Below are positions 54,528-62,857 of a DNA stretch of 64,000 nucleotides, one piece after another (the first letter of the stretch is position 1; every line of letters begins with the position of its first letter). The stretch is from CAVRTM01 sp963696105 (GTDB taxonomy: Bacteria > Actinomycetota > Actinomycetes > Actinomycetales > Dermatophilaceae), in NCBI GenBank assembly GCA_963696105.1, contig CAVOIP010000005.1, positions 930,001 through 994,000 on the forward strand, given 5' to 3'. The notes under the pieces were generated by a model. That model was given only the letters and a program-made list of their open reading frames with translations, did not search any database and was not told the DNA's origin. A program made the position numbers and the translations under genes.

Positions 54528-55513
54528 TCAGAACGCGAGCGAGCGGTCGACGGCGTCCAGGACGCGGTCGAGGTCGGGCAGGAAGTCCTCCTCGAGCTCG
54601 CGACGGTGGGTAGGGCGTGTCGTAGCCGCCGACCCGCAGCACCGGCGCCTCCAGGGAGTAGAAGCAGCTGCTCGGTGACGCGCGGCCGCGATCTCCGCAC
54701 CCATGCCGAGCGAAGGTCGGCGCCTCGTGGACGACGACGAGCCGGCCGGTCTTGCGCACCGAGGTCGTGAGCGTGTCGAGGTCGAGCGGGGACAGCGAGC
54801 GCAGGTCGACGACCTCCAGCGAGCGGCCCTCCTCGGCGGCGGCGGCCGCTGCGTCCAGGCAGATCTTGACCATCGGCCCGTACGCCAGCGAGGGTCACGT
54901 CGCTCGCCCTGCCGCAGCGACGGCGGCGTCGTACAGGCCGCGGGCGGCACCGGCGGTCTCGTCCACCTCGGCCTTGTCGCAGTAGCGGCGCTTGGGCTCG
55001 TAGAACACCACCGGGTCGTCGGTCTCGATGGCCTGCTGGATCATCCAGTAGGCGTCCTCGGGGTTGGAGCAGGCGACCACGCGCAGGCCGGCGGTGTGGG
55101 CGAAGTACGCCTCGTGGGACTCGCTGTGGTGCTCGACCGCGCCGATCCCGCCGCCGACGGGGATGCGGATCACGATCGGGGATGGTGACCTTGCCGAGGG
55201 AGCGGGCGCGCATCTTGGCGACCTGGCTGACGATCTGGTCGAACGCGGGGTAGACGAACCCGTCGAACTGGATCTCGACGACCGGGCGGTAGCCGCGCAG
55301 GGCCAGGCCGACCGCGGTGCCGACGATGCCGGACTCGGCCAGCGGGGTGTCGATCACCCGGTCCTCGCCGAAGTCCTTCTGGAGGTTCTCGGTCACCCGG
55401 AAGACGCCGCCGAGCTTGCCGATGTCCTCGCCCATGAGGACGACCTTGGCGTCGTTCTCCATGGCGCGGCGCAGGCCCGCGTTGATGCCCTTGGCGATGG
55501 TCAGCTTCGTCAT
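54528..55513 (-). pseudogene. pdhB: 2-oxoacid dehydrogenase E1 component, beta subunit, broken by about eight insertions
   Basis: Starts MTKLTIAKGINAGLRRAMEN at 55513, one base overlapping the E1-alpha stop. Conserved blocks continue across frames: LMGEDIGKLGGVF, GVGLALRGYRPVVE-type segments, HSESHEAYFAHTAGLRVV, VFYEPKRRYC and SLEVVDLRSLSPLD, to the end LDRVLDAVDRSLAF. Extra bases are inferred near 55,180, 54,885-54,930 (three), 54,660-54,715 (three) and 54,608. Taking out eight bases leaves 978 nt and 325 residues, the normal length. E1-beta forms the thiamine-diphosphate enzyme with E1-alpha. The family (mycobacterial BkdB/PdhB, Rv2496c) accepts branched-chain oxoacids. Confidence 0.88.
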
Positions 55514-56721
55514 CAGTGGCTCCCCTCGAAGCTGGCGGAGTAGGCCGCGAACTCGGCGCGCTCCGCCTCGACGAGCGGGTGCTCCTCGACGTAGATGTGG
55601 TCGAACATCGACAGCGGCTCGGGGTCGGGCATCGAGAGGCAGCCCTCGCGGACCTGCGCGGCCAGCGCGTCGGCCTCGCGGTCGACGGCGTCGTAGAAGG
55701 CCTGGTCGGCCTTGCCGCTGGAGGTCAGGTAGGCCTTGAGCCGGGCGATCGGGTCCCGCAGCTTCCACATCTCGACCTCCGCCGAGACGCGGTACTTGGT
55801 CGGGTCGTCGGAGGTCGTGTGGGCGCCCATCCGGTAGGTGAACGCCTCGACCATGGTCGGTCCCTGACCGGTCCGTGCGGCCTCCAGCGCCGCCTTGGTG
55901 ACGGCGTAGACGGCGAGGACGTCGTTGCCGTCGACGCGGATGCCGGGGAAACCGAAGCCGCGGGCGCGCTGGTAGAGCGGGATGCGCGTCTGCCGCTCGG
56001 TCGGCTCGGAGATGGCCCACTGGTTGTTCTGGCAGAAGAACACGACGGGCGCGTTGCTCGCCGCGGCGAAGACGAACGCCTCGTTGACGTCACCCTGGCT
56101 GGTGGCGCCGTCGCCGAAGTAGGCGATGACGGCGGTGTCGCGCTCGGGGTCGCCGGTGCCGACCGCGCCGTCACGCTGGACGCCCATGGCGTAGCCCGCC
56201 GCGTGCAGGGTCTGGGCGCCGATGACGATCGTGTAGAGGTGGAAGTTCTTCTCGTTCGGGTCCCAGCCGCCGTGGTTGACGCCGCGGAACAGGCCGAGCA
56301 GGTTCAGCGGGTCGACGCCGCGGCACCAGGCGACGCCGTGCTCGCGGTAGGTCGGGAAGGCGTAGTCCTGCGGGCGCAGCGCGCGGCCGGACCCGACCTG
56401 GGCGGCCTCCTGACCGAGCAGGCTGGCCCAGATGCCGAGCTCGCCCTGGCGCTGCAGCGCGGTCGCCTCGGCGTCCACCCGGCGGATGAGGACGTGGTCG
56501 CGGTAGAAGCCGCGCAGGTCCTCGTCATCGAGGTCGGCGATGTACGACGCGTACTCGGGGTTGTCGACCCGCTCTCCCTCCGGGGTCAGCATCTGCACGA
56601 GCTCGGGACCACCGTCGCCGATGGTCTCGGGGACCGGTGCGGTCAGCGCGGCCACGGCTGCCGGGTCGAGGGGGCCGTCGACGGCCTCCTCCGGCATCGA
56701 GGCGACTTCGTTGTCGCTCAC
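55513..56721 (-). CDS. pdhA: 2-oxoacid dehydrogenase E1 component, alpha subunit
   Basis: 402 residues, intact. The thiamine-diphosphate motif is GDGATSQGDVNEAFVFAAAS ending with CQNNQWAIS (GDG...NN), with phosphorylation-loop-like YRMGAHTTSDDPTKYR after it. The GTG at 56721 has AAGGAG 6 nt before it. It decarboxylates pyruvate or branched-chain 2-oxoacids and passes the acyl group to E2. The sequence resembles Rv2497c of M. tuberculosis (named PdhA, later BkdA). First gene of the operon with E1-beta and E2; no E3 is present here. Confidence 0.92.
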   Translation of the reverse strand: MSDNEVASMPEEAVDGPLDPAAVAALTAPVPETIGDGGPELVQMLTPEGERVDNPEYASYIADLDDEDLRGFYRDHVLIRRVDAEATALQRQGELGIWASLLGQEAAQVGSGRALRPQDYAFPTYREHGVAWCRGVDPLNLLGLFRGVNHGGWDPNEKNFHLYTIVIGAQTLHAAGYAMGVQRDGAVGTGDPERDTAVIAYFGDGATSQGDVNEAFVFAAASNAPVVFFCQNNQWAISEPTERQTRIPLYQRARGFGFPGIRVDGNDVLAVYAVTKAALEAARTGQGPTMVEAFTYRMGAHTTSDDPTKYRVSAEVEMWKLRDPIARLKAYLTSSGKADQAFYDAVDREADALAAQVREGCLSMPDPEPLSMFDHIYVEEHPLVEAERAEFAAYSASFEGSH

Positions 56722-56893
56722 AGGCACTCCTTCTCGCGAACCGTGGCAGCGCCGCTGCCCGGCTCGGCTTGGGCCGTGGCTCGCGGCGGGCGGGGTCTCC
56801 GCCCGCGGTCGTGAGGACACAGCGGGGACGTCGCGCGCGCGTGTGGCGGCGCTCACAGGCCTAGCGAGCACACGGTACCTGCCCTGACCGGAT

Positions 56894-56913
56894 GTGTCCC
56901 ACAGGGCGGACAC
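56894..56913. promoter_or_regulatory. Short dyad in the leader of the 2-oxoacid dehydrogenase operon
   Basis: GTGTCC-N8-GGACAC, 173 bp upstream of the E1-alpha start, in a 275-bp stretch with no gene. Bkd operons are often controlled by Lrp/AsnC-type BkdR; whether this site serves such a protein is a guess. Confidence 0.3.
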
Positions 56914-56996
56914 GGGTGTGGCGACGGGAGCCCGACGGTACGGCGGGTCGTGCCGGCCGGGCGCCCGTGCGTGCTGCGCCCGGGCCACGCGGCGGC

Positions 56997-58154
56997 TCAG
57001 CCGCGGCCGGTCCTGCCGTGGCCGGTCCTGCCGTGGCCGGTCCTGCCGTGGCCGTGCCGGGCGTGGTGCCGCTGCTGGGCCGAGTGGTCCTGCCCGGCCG
57101 AGTGCTCGCGGTTGGCCGGGCGGTCCTGGTCGGCCGAGTGCGCCTGCTTCGCCGGGCGGTCCTGCTCGGCCCGGCGGTCGTGCTTCGCGTGCTTGTCCCG
57201 GTGGTCACGGCGGTCCTGCTGCGTGGCCGAGTGCCGCGGAGCCGGCGACCGGTGACCGTGCTCGGAGCCTGCCCCGGCAGCCGTTCCGGACCCGCGCCTG
57301 CCGTCGCGGCTCTGGCCGTCCGAGCGCCGCTCCTGCCGTCCGGCGCTGCGCTGGTGCTTCTTCGCCACCGCCGGCGTCGAAGGAGCGATCGTGGTGGGCA
57401 CGACTGCCACAGCTACCCGCACGCCCTTCGGCCGGGCGGCCATCAGCAGCGGCCCCTGCACCGGCGACGGCTCGGGCACGACGGCTGTCCTGGCCGGTGC
57501 GGGGGTGCTGACGCCGCCCTGGGGCGTCGAGGACGTCGAGGGCGTCGGCGCCGTGGTGCGCCGGCCCCCGACCGGGGCAGTACCGGGGCGCCTCGGCGCC
57601 GGGACGGGCTGCCAGCTGGTGGACGGCTTCCTCGCTGCGGCCACCGGGCGGTCGGCACTGTCGGCGCTCCTCGACGAGCCTGCCGCTGCACCGTTGGGCG
57701 CCAGAACCGCGGCGAGCCGGGCAGCGCGGCCGGAGGCCTGCAGCACCTGCGCCGAGCCGGTGGGTAGGTCTGCGGTTGTCCCGGCTGACGACCGCACACT
57801 CGGGTCGACAACGGGTTCGACGGTCTCCACCGGCGCCGGGATCCGCAGCGACCCGGCCCCCGGGAGCTCGACGGGGGTGACACGCGCGATGTCCGGCGCG
57901 ACGGCACGCGCGTCCGCCGGCGCGCCGGCCAGGGTCAGGTCCGGTGGCCGGACCGAGATGTGCGGGGACCCGAGGTGCGCGGCGGCCGACGGCTGCTGCG
58001 CCAGACCGAGCGCGCCGACCGCCACCATCGTGGCGAGCCCGAGCGCGGCGAACGAGAGGGTCGGACCCAGGGGTGACGCCCTCAGCGCGCGCTCGGACGC
58101 TGCGTCCGCTGGCACGAGGGAAGGCATTCCCCCACTATCGGCGTCATACGCCAT
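56997..58154 (-). CDS. Low-complexity membrane-anchored or secreted protein of unknown function
   Basis: 385 residues. After a 30-residue start comes one hydrophobic helix (LSFAALGLATMVAVGALGLA, about 33-52), then a Pro/Ala/Val/Thr-rich region and a tail of about 110 residues made of His, Arg, Gln and Asp (SADQDRPANREHSAGQDHSA), ending in three HGRTG repeats. No catalytic domain is visible. The ATG at 58154 has GGA 8 nt upstream. The His/Asp-rich tail could bind metal or polymers. It lies downstream of hisC in the same direction. Confidence 0.6.
   Translation of the reverse strand: MAYDADSGGMPSLVPADAASERALRASPLGPTLSFAALGLATMVAVGALGLAQQPSAAAHLGSPHISVRPPDLTLAGAPADARAVAPDIARVTPVELPGAGSLRIPAPVETVEPVVDPSVRSSAGTTADLPTGSAQVLQASGRAARLAAVLAPNGAAAGSSRSADSADRPVAAARKPSTSWQPVPAPRRPGTAPVGGRRTTAPTPSTSSTPQGGVSTPAPARTAVVPEPSPVQGPLLMAARPKGVRVAVAVVPTTIAPSTPAVAKKHQRSAGRQERRSDGQSRDGRRGSGTAAGAGSEHGHRSPAPRHSATQQDRRDHRDKHAKHDRRAEQDRPAKQAHSADQDRPANREHSAGQDHSAQQRHHARHGHGRTGHGRTGHGRTGRG
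57005..57049. repeat. Three exact 15-bp tandem repeats
   Basis: GGCCGGTCCTGCCGT occurs three times in a row, encoding GRTGH pentapeptides at the C-terminus of the low-complexity protein. Confidence 0.85.
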
Positions 58155-58234
58155 TTTGTCGATCCGAGATACGTCATATGGCTGAGAGGAACTAGTCCCC
58201 CGCGCCGATGCGTCGCCGTACCCGTTCCGCCCGT

Positions 58235-59320
58235 TCAGCTGCGGCCGCCCTGCCGGAACCGGCCCGCCACGGCGATGAGCAGGTCGTTGGCCTCGGTCTC
58301 GGCGATGGTGCAGCGCACCCCGTCGCCGGGGAACGGCCGCACGACGAGCCCGGCCGCGTCCGCGTCCGCGGCGAAGGCCAGCGTGTCGTTCCCCAGCGGC
58401 AGCCACACGAAGTTGGCCTCCGTCTGCGGCACCGCCCACCCCTGCTCGCGCAGCGCCGCCACGACTCGGGTGCGCTCGGCGACCAGCGCGTCGACGCGCT
58501 CCTGCAGCTCGTCGTACGCCTCGAGGCTCGCGACGGCGGCCTGCTGGGCGATGTCACTGACGCCGAACGGCACCGCCGTCTTGCGCAGCGCCTGGGCGAC
58601 CGGCTCGTGCGCGACGGCGTAGCCCACCCGCAGGCCGGCCAGCCCGTACGCCTTGCTGAAGGTGCGCAGGACCGCCACGTTGGGCCGCTGCCGGTACGTC
58701 GCGAGCGCGTCGGGCGCCTCGGGGTCGGTGCCGAACTCCAGGTAGGCCTCGTCGAGGACCACCAGCACGTCCCGGGGCACGCGGTCGAGGAAGGCGTCGA
58801 GCTCGTCCTGGTGGACCACCGGCCCGGTCGGGTTGTTGGGGGTGCAGACCAGCACCAGGCGGGTCCGCTCGGTGATCGCGGCCAGCATCGCCTCGAGGTC
58901 GTGCCGGGCGTCGACATCCAGCGGCACCTGCACGGACGTCGCGCCGGCGATGGCGACCACGATCGGGTACGCCTCGAACGAGCGCCACGCGTAGACCACC
59001 TCGTCGCCGGGGTCGCAGGTCGCCTGGATCAGCTGGCCGAGCACGCCGACGCTGCCGGTGCCGGTCGCGAGGTGCTCCACCGGGACGTCCAGCCGCTTCG
59101 CCAGCGCCTGGCTGAGCGCCCCGACGGCCATGTCGGGGTAGCGGTTCATCTGGGTCGCCGCGTCCTGCACCACCTTGAGCACGCTGGGCAGCGGCGGATA
59201 GGGGTTCTCGTTGCTGCTGATCTTGTACGCCGTCGCCCCCTCACGCGCGGTCGCCGGCTTGCCGGGCTTGTACGCGGGGACGTCGCGCAGCGCTGCGCGC
59301 AGGTGGACCTGGTCACTCAT
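58235..59320 (-). CDS. hisC: Histidinol-phosphate/aromatic aminotransferase
   Basis: 361 residues of class I/II PLP aminotransferase: ISSNENPYPPLPSV near the start, PNNPTG (161-166), Asp190 and the PLP lysine Lys223 in TFSKAYGLAGLRVGY. The final arginine segment RPFPGDGVRCTIAETEAND binds the substrate carboxyl or phosphate. Standing outside a his operon, it could be HisC or the closely related aromatic aminotransferase Pat; the sequence alone does not decide. The ATG at 59320 is 66 bp from the divergent holin-fold gene. Confidence 0.9.
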   Translation of the reverse strand: MSDQVHLRAALRDVPAYKPGKPATAREGATAYKISSNENPYPPLPSVLKVVQDAATQMNRYPDMAVGALSQALAKRLDVPVEHLATGTGSVGVLGQLIQATCDPGDEVVYAWRSFEAYPIVVAIAGATSVQVPLDVDARHDLEAMLAAITERTRLVLVCTPNNPTGPVVHQDELDAFLDRVPRDVLVVLDEAYLEFGTDPEAPDALATYRQRPNVAVLRTFSKAYGLAGLRVGYAVAHEPVAQALRKTAVPFGVSDIAQQAAVASLEAYDELQERVDALVAERTRVVAALREQGWAVPQTEANFVWLPLGNDTLAFAADADAAGLVVRPFPGDGVRCTIAETEANDLLIAVAGRFRQGGRS

Positions 59321-59386
59321 ACGCGCACTGTATTGCTCCCGCGGCGCGCCCGTGCCGCGGCGTCGTACGTGGTGGAGCGTGTCACG

Positions 59387-59791
59387 ATGACCCCCATGAG
59401 AACGATCGGCATCAAGGTCCTGGTCAACGGGGTGGCCCTCTGGGTGGCGGCGCTCGTCCTGAGCGACGGCATCCACCTCGGGCAGCGGGCCGACTCGCTG
59501 AGCGCCCGGTTGCTGACGATCCTGGTCGTGGCGGTCATCTTCGGGCTCGTCAACGCGTTCGTGAAGCCGATCGCCAAGCTGTTCAGCCTGCCGTTCATCA
59601 TCCTCACGCTGGGTCTGTTCACCCTCGTGGTCAACGCCCTGATGCTGCAGATCACCTCGTGGCTCGCCGGCGCGCTGAACCTGGACTTCCACGTCGACTC
59701 GTTCTTCTGGGACGCCATCCTCGGCGCCCTCGTCATCACCTTCGTCAGCCTGCTGCTGAACATCCTCATCCCCGACGACGACGGCCGCTGA
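59387..59791 (+). CDS. Phage holin family (YvlD-like) small membrane protein
   Basis: About 134 residues, four membrane helices. The segment VFGLVNAFVKPIAKLFSLPF-type block and the following ILTLGLFTLVVNALML are the fingerprint of the Phage_holin_4_2 (YvlD) family, which despite its name is a general bacterial membrane family. The ATG at 59387 follows GGAG at good distance; ATG 59396 is possible. Not linked to any phage genes here. Confidence 0.88.
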   Translation: MTPMRTIGIKVLVNGVALWVAALVLSDGIHLGQRADSLSARLLTILVVAVIFGLVNAFVKPIAKLFSLPFIILTLGLFTLVVNALMLQITSWLAGALNLDFHVDSFFWDAILGALVITFVSLLLNILIPDDDGR

Positions 59792-59832
59792 TCCCGCCGT
59801 CTGTCCCCTCCCCCTGCCCCTGCCTTCTCCGA

Positions 59833-59899
59833 CCGGACGCACCGGAGTGCCCGAATCCGGACACTCGATGTCCGGATTCGGGCAGCTAGGTGCGCCCGG
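59833..59899. repeat. 67-bp palindromic element, copy 1 (upstream of the AbiEi/DUF559 gene)
   Basis: An imperfect palindrome with a perfect 14-bp inner stem (CCCGAATCCGGACA, 59,850-59,863; complement at 59,869-59,882) and outer arms CCGGACGCACC / GGTGCGCCCGG. It shares 56 of 67 positions, ungapped and in the same orientation, with the copy at 61,005-61,071. It follows the holin-family gene by 41 bp and may also act as a terminator. Confidence 0.85.
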
Positions 59900-60003
59900 T
59901 CGGCGGGAGGTGTGTCCACAGGGGCGGTGGGCGCAGCACCGTCGTCCACACCGACCACCGCCGGGGCTGCCGCCCGGTAGCCCGGCCGCTGCACGCTGGG
60001 CCG

Positions 60004-60987
60004 ATGCTGGACGCCGCACCGCTGCTGGCCCTGCTGCCCGCCGAGTTCTCGACGCGCGACTGTCGAGGCGTCGGCCTCAGCGACAAGGTGCTGGCACGAC
60101 TGGTGCGCAGTGGACGGGTCCAGCGGGTGCGCCGTGGCCTGTTCCGGCTGCCGGCGCGGCTCGCGGCTGACCCCCACGCAGGCGAGGTCAGCCGGATCCG
60201 GGCCGTCGCCGCCGTCTTCGCCGAGGACCACGCCGTGAGCCACCTGTCCGCCGCGGCGCTGCTCGGCCTGCCCATGCCGCTGGGCGCACCCGGACCGGTG
60301 CACCTGACCCGGCTGCGGGCGTGCCACCGGTCGCGGCGGGCGCCCGACGGGGTGGTGATCCACCACGCCGACTCCAGTGTCACCCCGGTCGTGGAGCACC
60401 TCGGCATACGGGTGACCGCGGTGGAGCGGACTGTCGCCGACTGCCTGCGCACGGTGCCGCTGACTGCCTCGGTCCCCGTCGTCGACGCCGCACTCCACCG
60501 GCGCTGGGCCACGGAACCGCACCTGGCGGACTACCTCGAGGTCCAGCGCCGGTGGGCGGGGATGCCCCGTGCCCGACTGGGGCTGTCCATGGCCGACGGG
60601 CGGCGGGAGACCTGGCTGGAGTCGTACTCGTTCGTGCGGCTGGACGCGCTCGGCGTCCCCGCCTGGCGCGCCCAGGTCATCGTCCTCGACGCCCGGGGCG
60701 AGCTCCTGGGTCGCGTCGACGGGTTGTGGGAGGACTGCGCCGTCGTGGCCGAGGTCGACGGGCGCGGGAAGTACCTCGACGGCGCCCTCGGCCCGACCGG
60801 GGAGCACGCGGCGCAGGCGGTTCTTGCCGAGAAGGCGCGCGAGGACGCCATCCGCGACGTCGGCCTGGAGGTGGTGCGCTGGGATCTCGCCGAGATGCTC
60901 CAGCGGCCGCGACAGCTGGCCGCGCGGATCGAGCGCGCACGCGCCCGGGGCAGCTGGGCCCGCTTCAGCGGCAGGGTCATCTACTGA
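60004..60987 (+). CDS. AbiEi-type N-terminal domain and DUF559-like nuclease-fold protein
   Basis: 327 residues. The N-terminal ~90 residues (SDKVLARLVRSGRVQRVRRG followed by LFRLP and HAVSHLSAAALLGLP) match the winged-helix antitoxin-like domain of AbiEi proteins. The C-terminal ~110 residues resemble DUF559 of the Vsr/PD-(D/E)xK fold, with RVDGLWEDCAVVAEVDGRGK giving a D...ExD arrangement and VVRWDLAEML after it. No toxin partner (AbiEii) is adjacent. Such orphan fusions are frequent in Nocardioidaceae-like genomes; their function is unknown. Both sides carry the same 67-bp palindromic element. Confidence 0.75.
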   Translation: MLDAAPLLALLPAEFSTRDCRGVGLSDKVLARLVRSGRVQRVRRGLFRLPARLAADPHAGEVSRIRAVAAVFAEDHAVSHLSAAALLGLPMPLGAPGPVHLTRLRACHRSRRAPDGVVIHHADSSVTPVVEHLGIRVTAVERTVADCLRTVPLTASVPVVDAALHRRWATEPHLADYLEVQRRWAGMPRARLGLSMADGRRETWLESYSFVRLDALGVPAWRAQVIVLDARGELLGRVDGLWEDCAVVAEVDGRGKYLDGALGPTGEHAAQAVLAEKAREDAIRDVGLEVVRWDLAEMLQRPRQLAARIERARARGSWARFSGRVIY

Positions 60988-61004
60988 CGTGGACATTCCC
61001 CCCA

Positions 61005-61071
61005 CCGGACGCACCGCAGCGCCGGAATCCGGACATCCAGTGTCCGAATTCGGGCAGCGCGGTGCGTCCGG
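61005..61071. repeat. 67-bp palindromic element, copy 2 (downstream of the AbiEi/DUF559 gene)
   Basis: Same element as copy 1, 84% identical. The outer arms are better paired here and extend further (CCCCACC...GGTGGGG, from about 60,998 to 61,076). It lies 17 bp after the stop and 20 bp before the paaN stop, so it can serve as a bidirectional terminator. Confidence 0.85.
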
Positions 61072-61090
61072 GTGGGGAAGGGGGAGCGGG

Positions 61091-62800
61091 TCAGACGTGG
61101 CGGCGGGAGGTCACCACGCGGAACCGGTTGGCGACGAAGGCCGCGTCGACGTAGGCCGAGTTGGCCGCCGGGTTGGCGCCGGTGCCGTGGTAGTCGCTGA
61201 ACGCCGCGGTCTGGTTGACGAACACCGGACCGGTGAGGTTCTCCGACAGCGCCACCCCGCAGTCGGCGGCCGCGTCGCGAGCGGCCTCGAGCACGTCCTC
61301 GGACGTCGAGTAGACCGCCGCGGTCATCGCCCCGTGCTCGCGGATCGTGTCGCGCATCACCTGCAGCGACTGCGCCGTGCCGTCCGTGGCGATGAGGAAT
61401 GACACCGGGCCGAAGCACTCCAGCGTGTAGGCCGAGTCCTGCGCCACGTCGACCGCGACCAGGCCGGGGGTGCGCACGACCGCGTCGGGGTAGGTCGGGT
61501 GGGCGACCCTGCGGGTGTCGAGGACGACGGTGCCGCCGAGCTTCTCGGCCAGCTCGGGCAGTGAGGCGGCCCGGCTGCGCACGTCGTCGTTGACCGTCGC
61601 GCCGAGGATCTCGACCGCCTTGGCGTCGTCGGCGCTGAACCGGGTGAGCGCCTCGGCCACCCTGGCGCCGACCTCCTCGAAGGACAGGTGCCCCTCGTCG
61701 GTGTCGATGCCGTCGCGGGGCACGTAGAGGTTCTGCGGCGTGGTGCACATCTGGCCGGAGTACAGGGACAGCGAGAAGGCCAGGTTGCCCAGGACGCCGC
61801 GCAGGTTGTCGGTCGAGTCGATCACGATCGAGTTGACGCCCGACTTCTCGGTGTAGACCTGCTTGCCGCGGCCGGCCGCCTCGCGCTCGAGCCAGCCGCC
61901 GAAGCCGGGGCCTCCGGTGTAGTCGATGATCGCGACCTCGGGCCGCTCGGCCAGCGTCCGCGCCAGCTGCTCGCCGTCGGCCTCGGGCGCCAGCTGCACC
62001 AGGGCGGGGTCGAAGCCGGCCGCCTCGAGGACCGTCCGCGCCGCCTCGACGCTGATCGCCAGCGGCAGGATGGCGCGCGGGTGGGGCTTGACGACCACCG
62101 CGTTGCCGGTGGCCAGCGAGGCGAAGAGGCCGGGGTAGCTGTTCCAGGTCGGGAACGTGTTGCAGCCGATCACCAGCGCCACGCCGCGGGGCACGATCCG
62201 GTAGTCCTTCTGCATCCGGACCGGCTCGCCCTTGGCCGGCTTCTCCCAGACCACCGAGGCCGGCACGCGCTCCTGCTCGACGAGCGCGCCGACGATCGCC
62301 TCGACGGCGCGGTCCTGGGCGTGCGGGCCACCGGCCTGGAACGACATCACGAACGGCTGCCCGCTGGTGTGCATCACGGCGCCCGCGATCTCGAACGACC
62401 GCTTGTTGATCGCGTCCACGATCTCGAGGCACACCGCCGCGCGGGTGAGGGCGCCGGCGTCCCGCCAGGCGGGCATCGCCGCCCGGGCGGCGGCCATGGC
62501 CGCGTCGACGTCCAGCCGCGGGTAGCGCACCCGCAGCGCGGGGCCGTACGGCGAGACCTCGTCGCCGACCACGGTGCCGTCGCCCGGCTGGCCGGCCAGC
62601 CCGCGGTAGTCCTCGGCGAGGTGCGCCTCGAAGGCCGCCTGGCCCTCGGACGCGGCGTTCTCGCCGTAGATCCGCGGCGACGGGGACTCGGGGTAGCGCG
62701 AGAAGTACGACCGCTCGGCGAGGGCCCGGCGCGCCTGCTCGAGGGTCTCGCGGTGGATCTCGGTCAGCGGGTGCACGGCAGCGGTGTCGGTGGTCGTCAC
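61091..62800 (-). CDS. paaN: Phenylacetic acid degradation protein PaaN (ring-cleavage aldehyde dehydrogenase type)
   Basis: 569 residues of the aldehyde dehydrogenase superfamily; the extended N-terminus (HPLTEIHRETLEQARRALAE) and RIYGENAASEGQAAFEAHL are specific to the PaaN group. The NAD site is VVKPHPRAILPLA, and the catalytic cysteine lies in SLYSGQMCTTPQNLYVP. In phenylacetate breakdown it oxidises the aldehyde formed on ring opening. The GTG at 62800 has only a weak site. It diverges from paaH with 57 bp between. Confidence 0.93.
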   Translation of the reverse strand: MTTTDTAAVHPLTEIHRETLEQARRALAERSYFSRYPESPSPRIYGENAASEGQAAFEAHLAEDYRGLAGQPGDGTVVGDEVSPYGPALRVRYPRLDVDAAMAAARAAMPAWRDAGALTRAAVCLEIVDAINKRSFEIAGAVMHTSGQPFVMSFQAGGPHAQDRAVEAIVGALVEQERVPASVVWEKPAKGEPVRMQKDYRIVPRGVALVIGCNTFPTWNSYPGLFASLATGNAVVVKPHPRAILPLAISVEAARTVLEAAGFDPALVQLAPEADGEQLARTLAERPEVAIIDYTGGPGFGGWLEREAAGRGKQVYTEKSGVNSIVIDSTDNLRGVLGNLAFSLSLYSGQMCTTPQNLYVPRDGIDTDEGHLSFEEVGARVAEALTRFSADDAKAVEILGATVNDDVRSRAASLPELAEKLGGTVVLDTRRVAHPTYPDAVVRTPGLVAVDVAQDSAYTLECFGPVSFLIATDGTAQSLQVMRDTIREHGAMTAAVYSTSEDVLEAARDAAADCGVALSENLTGPVFVNQTAAFSDYHGTGANPAANSAYVDAAFVANRFRVVTSRRHV

Positions 62801-62833
62801 AGGTCCGATCGTACCTGCGTCTTACAGTTCGGC

Positions 62834-62855
62834 GACACATCTGCAAACATGTGTC
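62834..62855. promoter_or_regulatory. Dyad between paaN and paaH, probable operator
   Basis: GACACAT-CTGCAAAC-ATGTGTC, with perfect 7-bp arms, ends 2 bp before the paaH start codon. Phenylacetate genes are usually repressed by PaaR or PaaX and released by phenylacetyl-CoA; either could use such a site. Confidence 0.65.
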
Positions 62856-62857
62856 AC

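Noticed and set aside
57005..57190. C-terminal repeats of the low-complexity gene considered as a mobile element end or CRISPR
   Set aside because: The repeats are in frame, 15 bp, with no spacers and no target duplication; they are protein repeats.
59387..59791. Prophage remnant because of the holin family name
   Set aside because: The YvlD/Phage_holin_4_2 family is a widespread chromosomal membrane family and no phage genes surround it.
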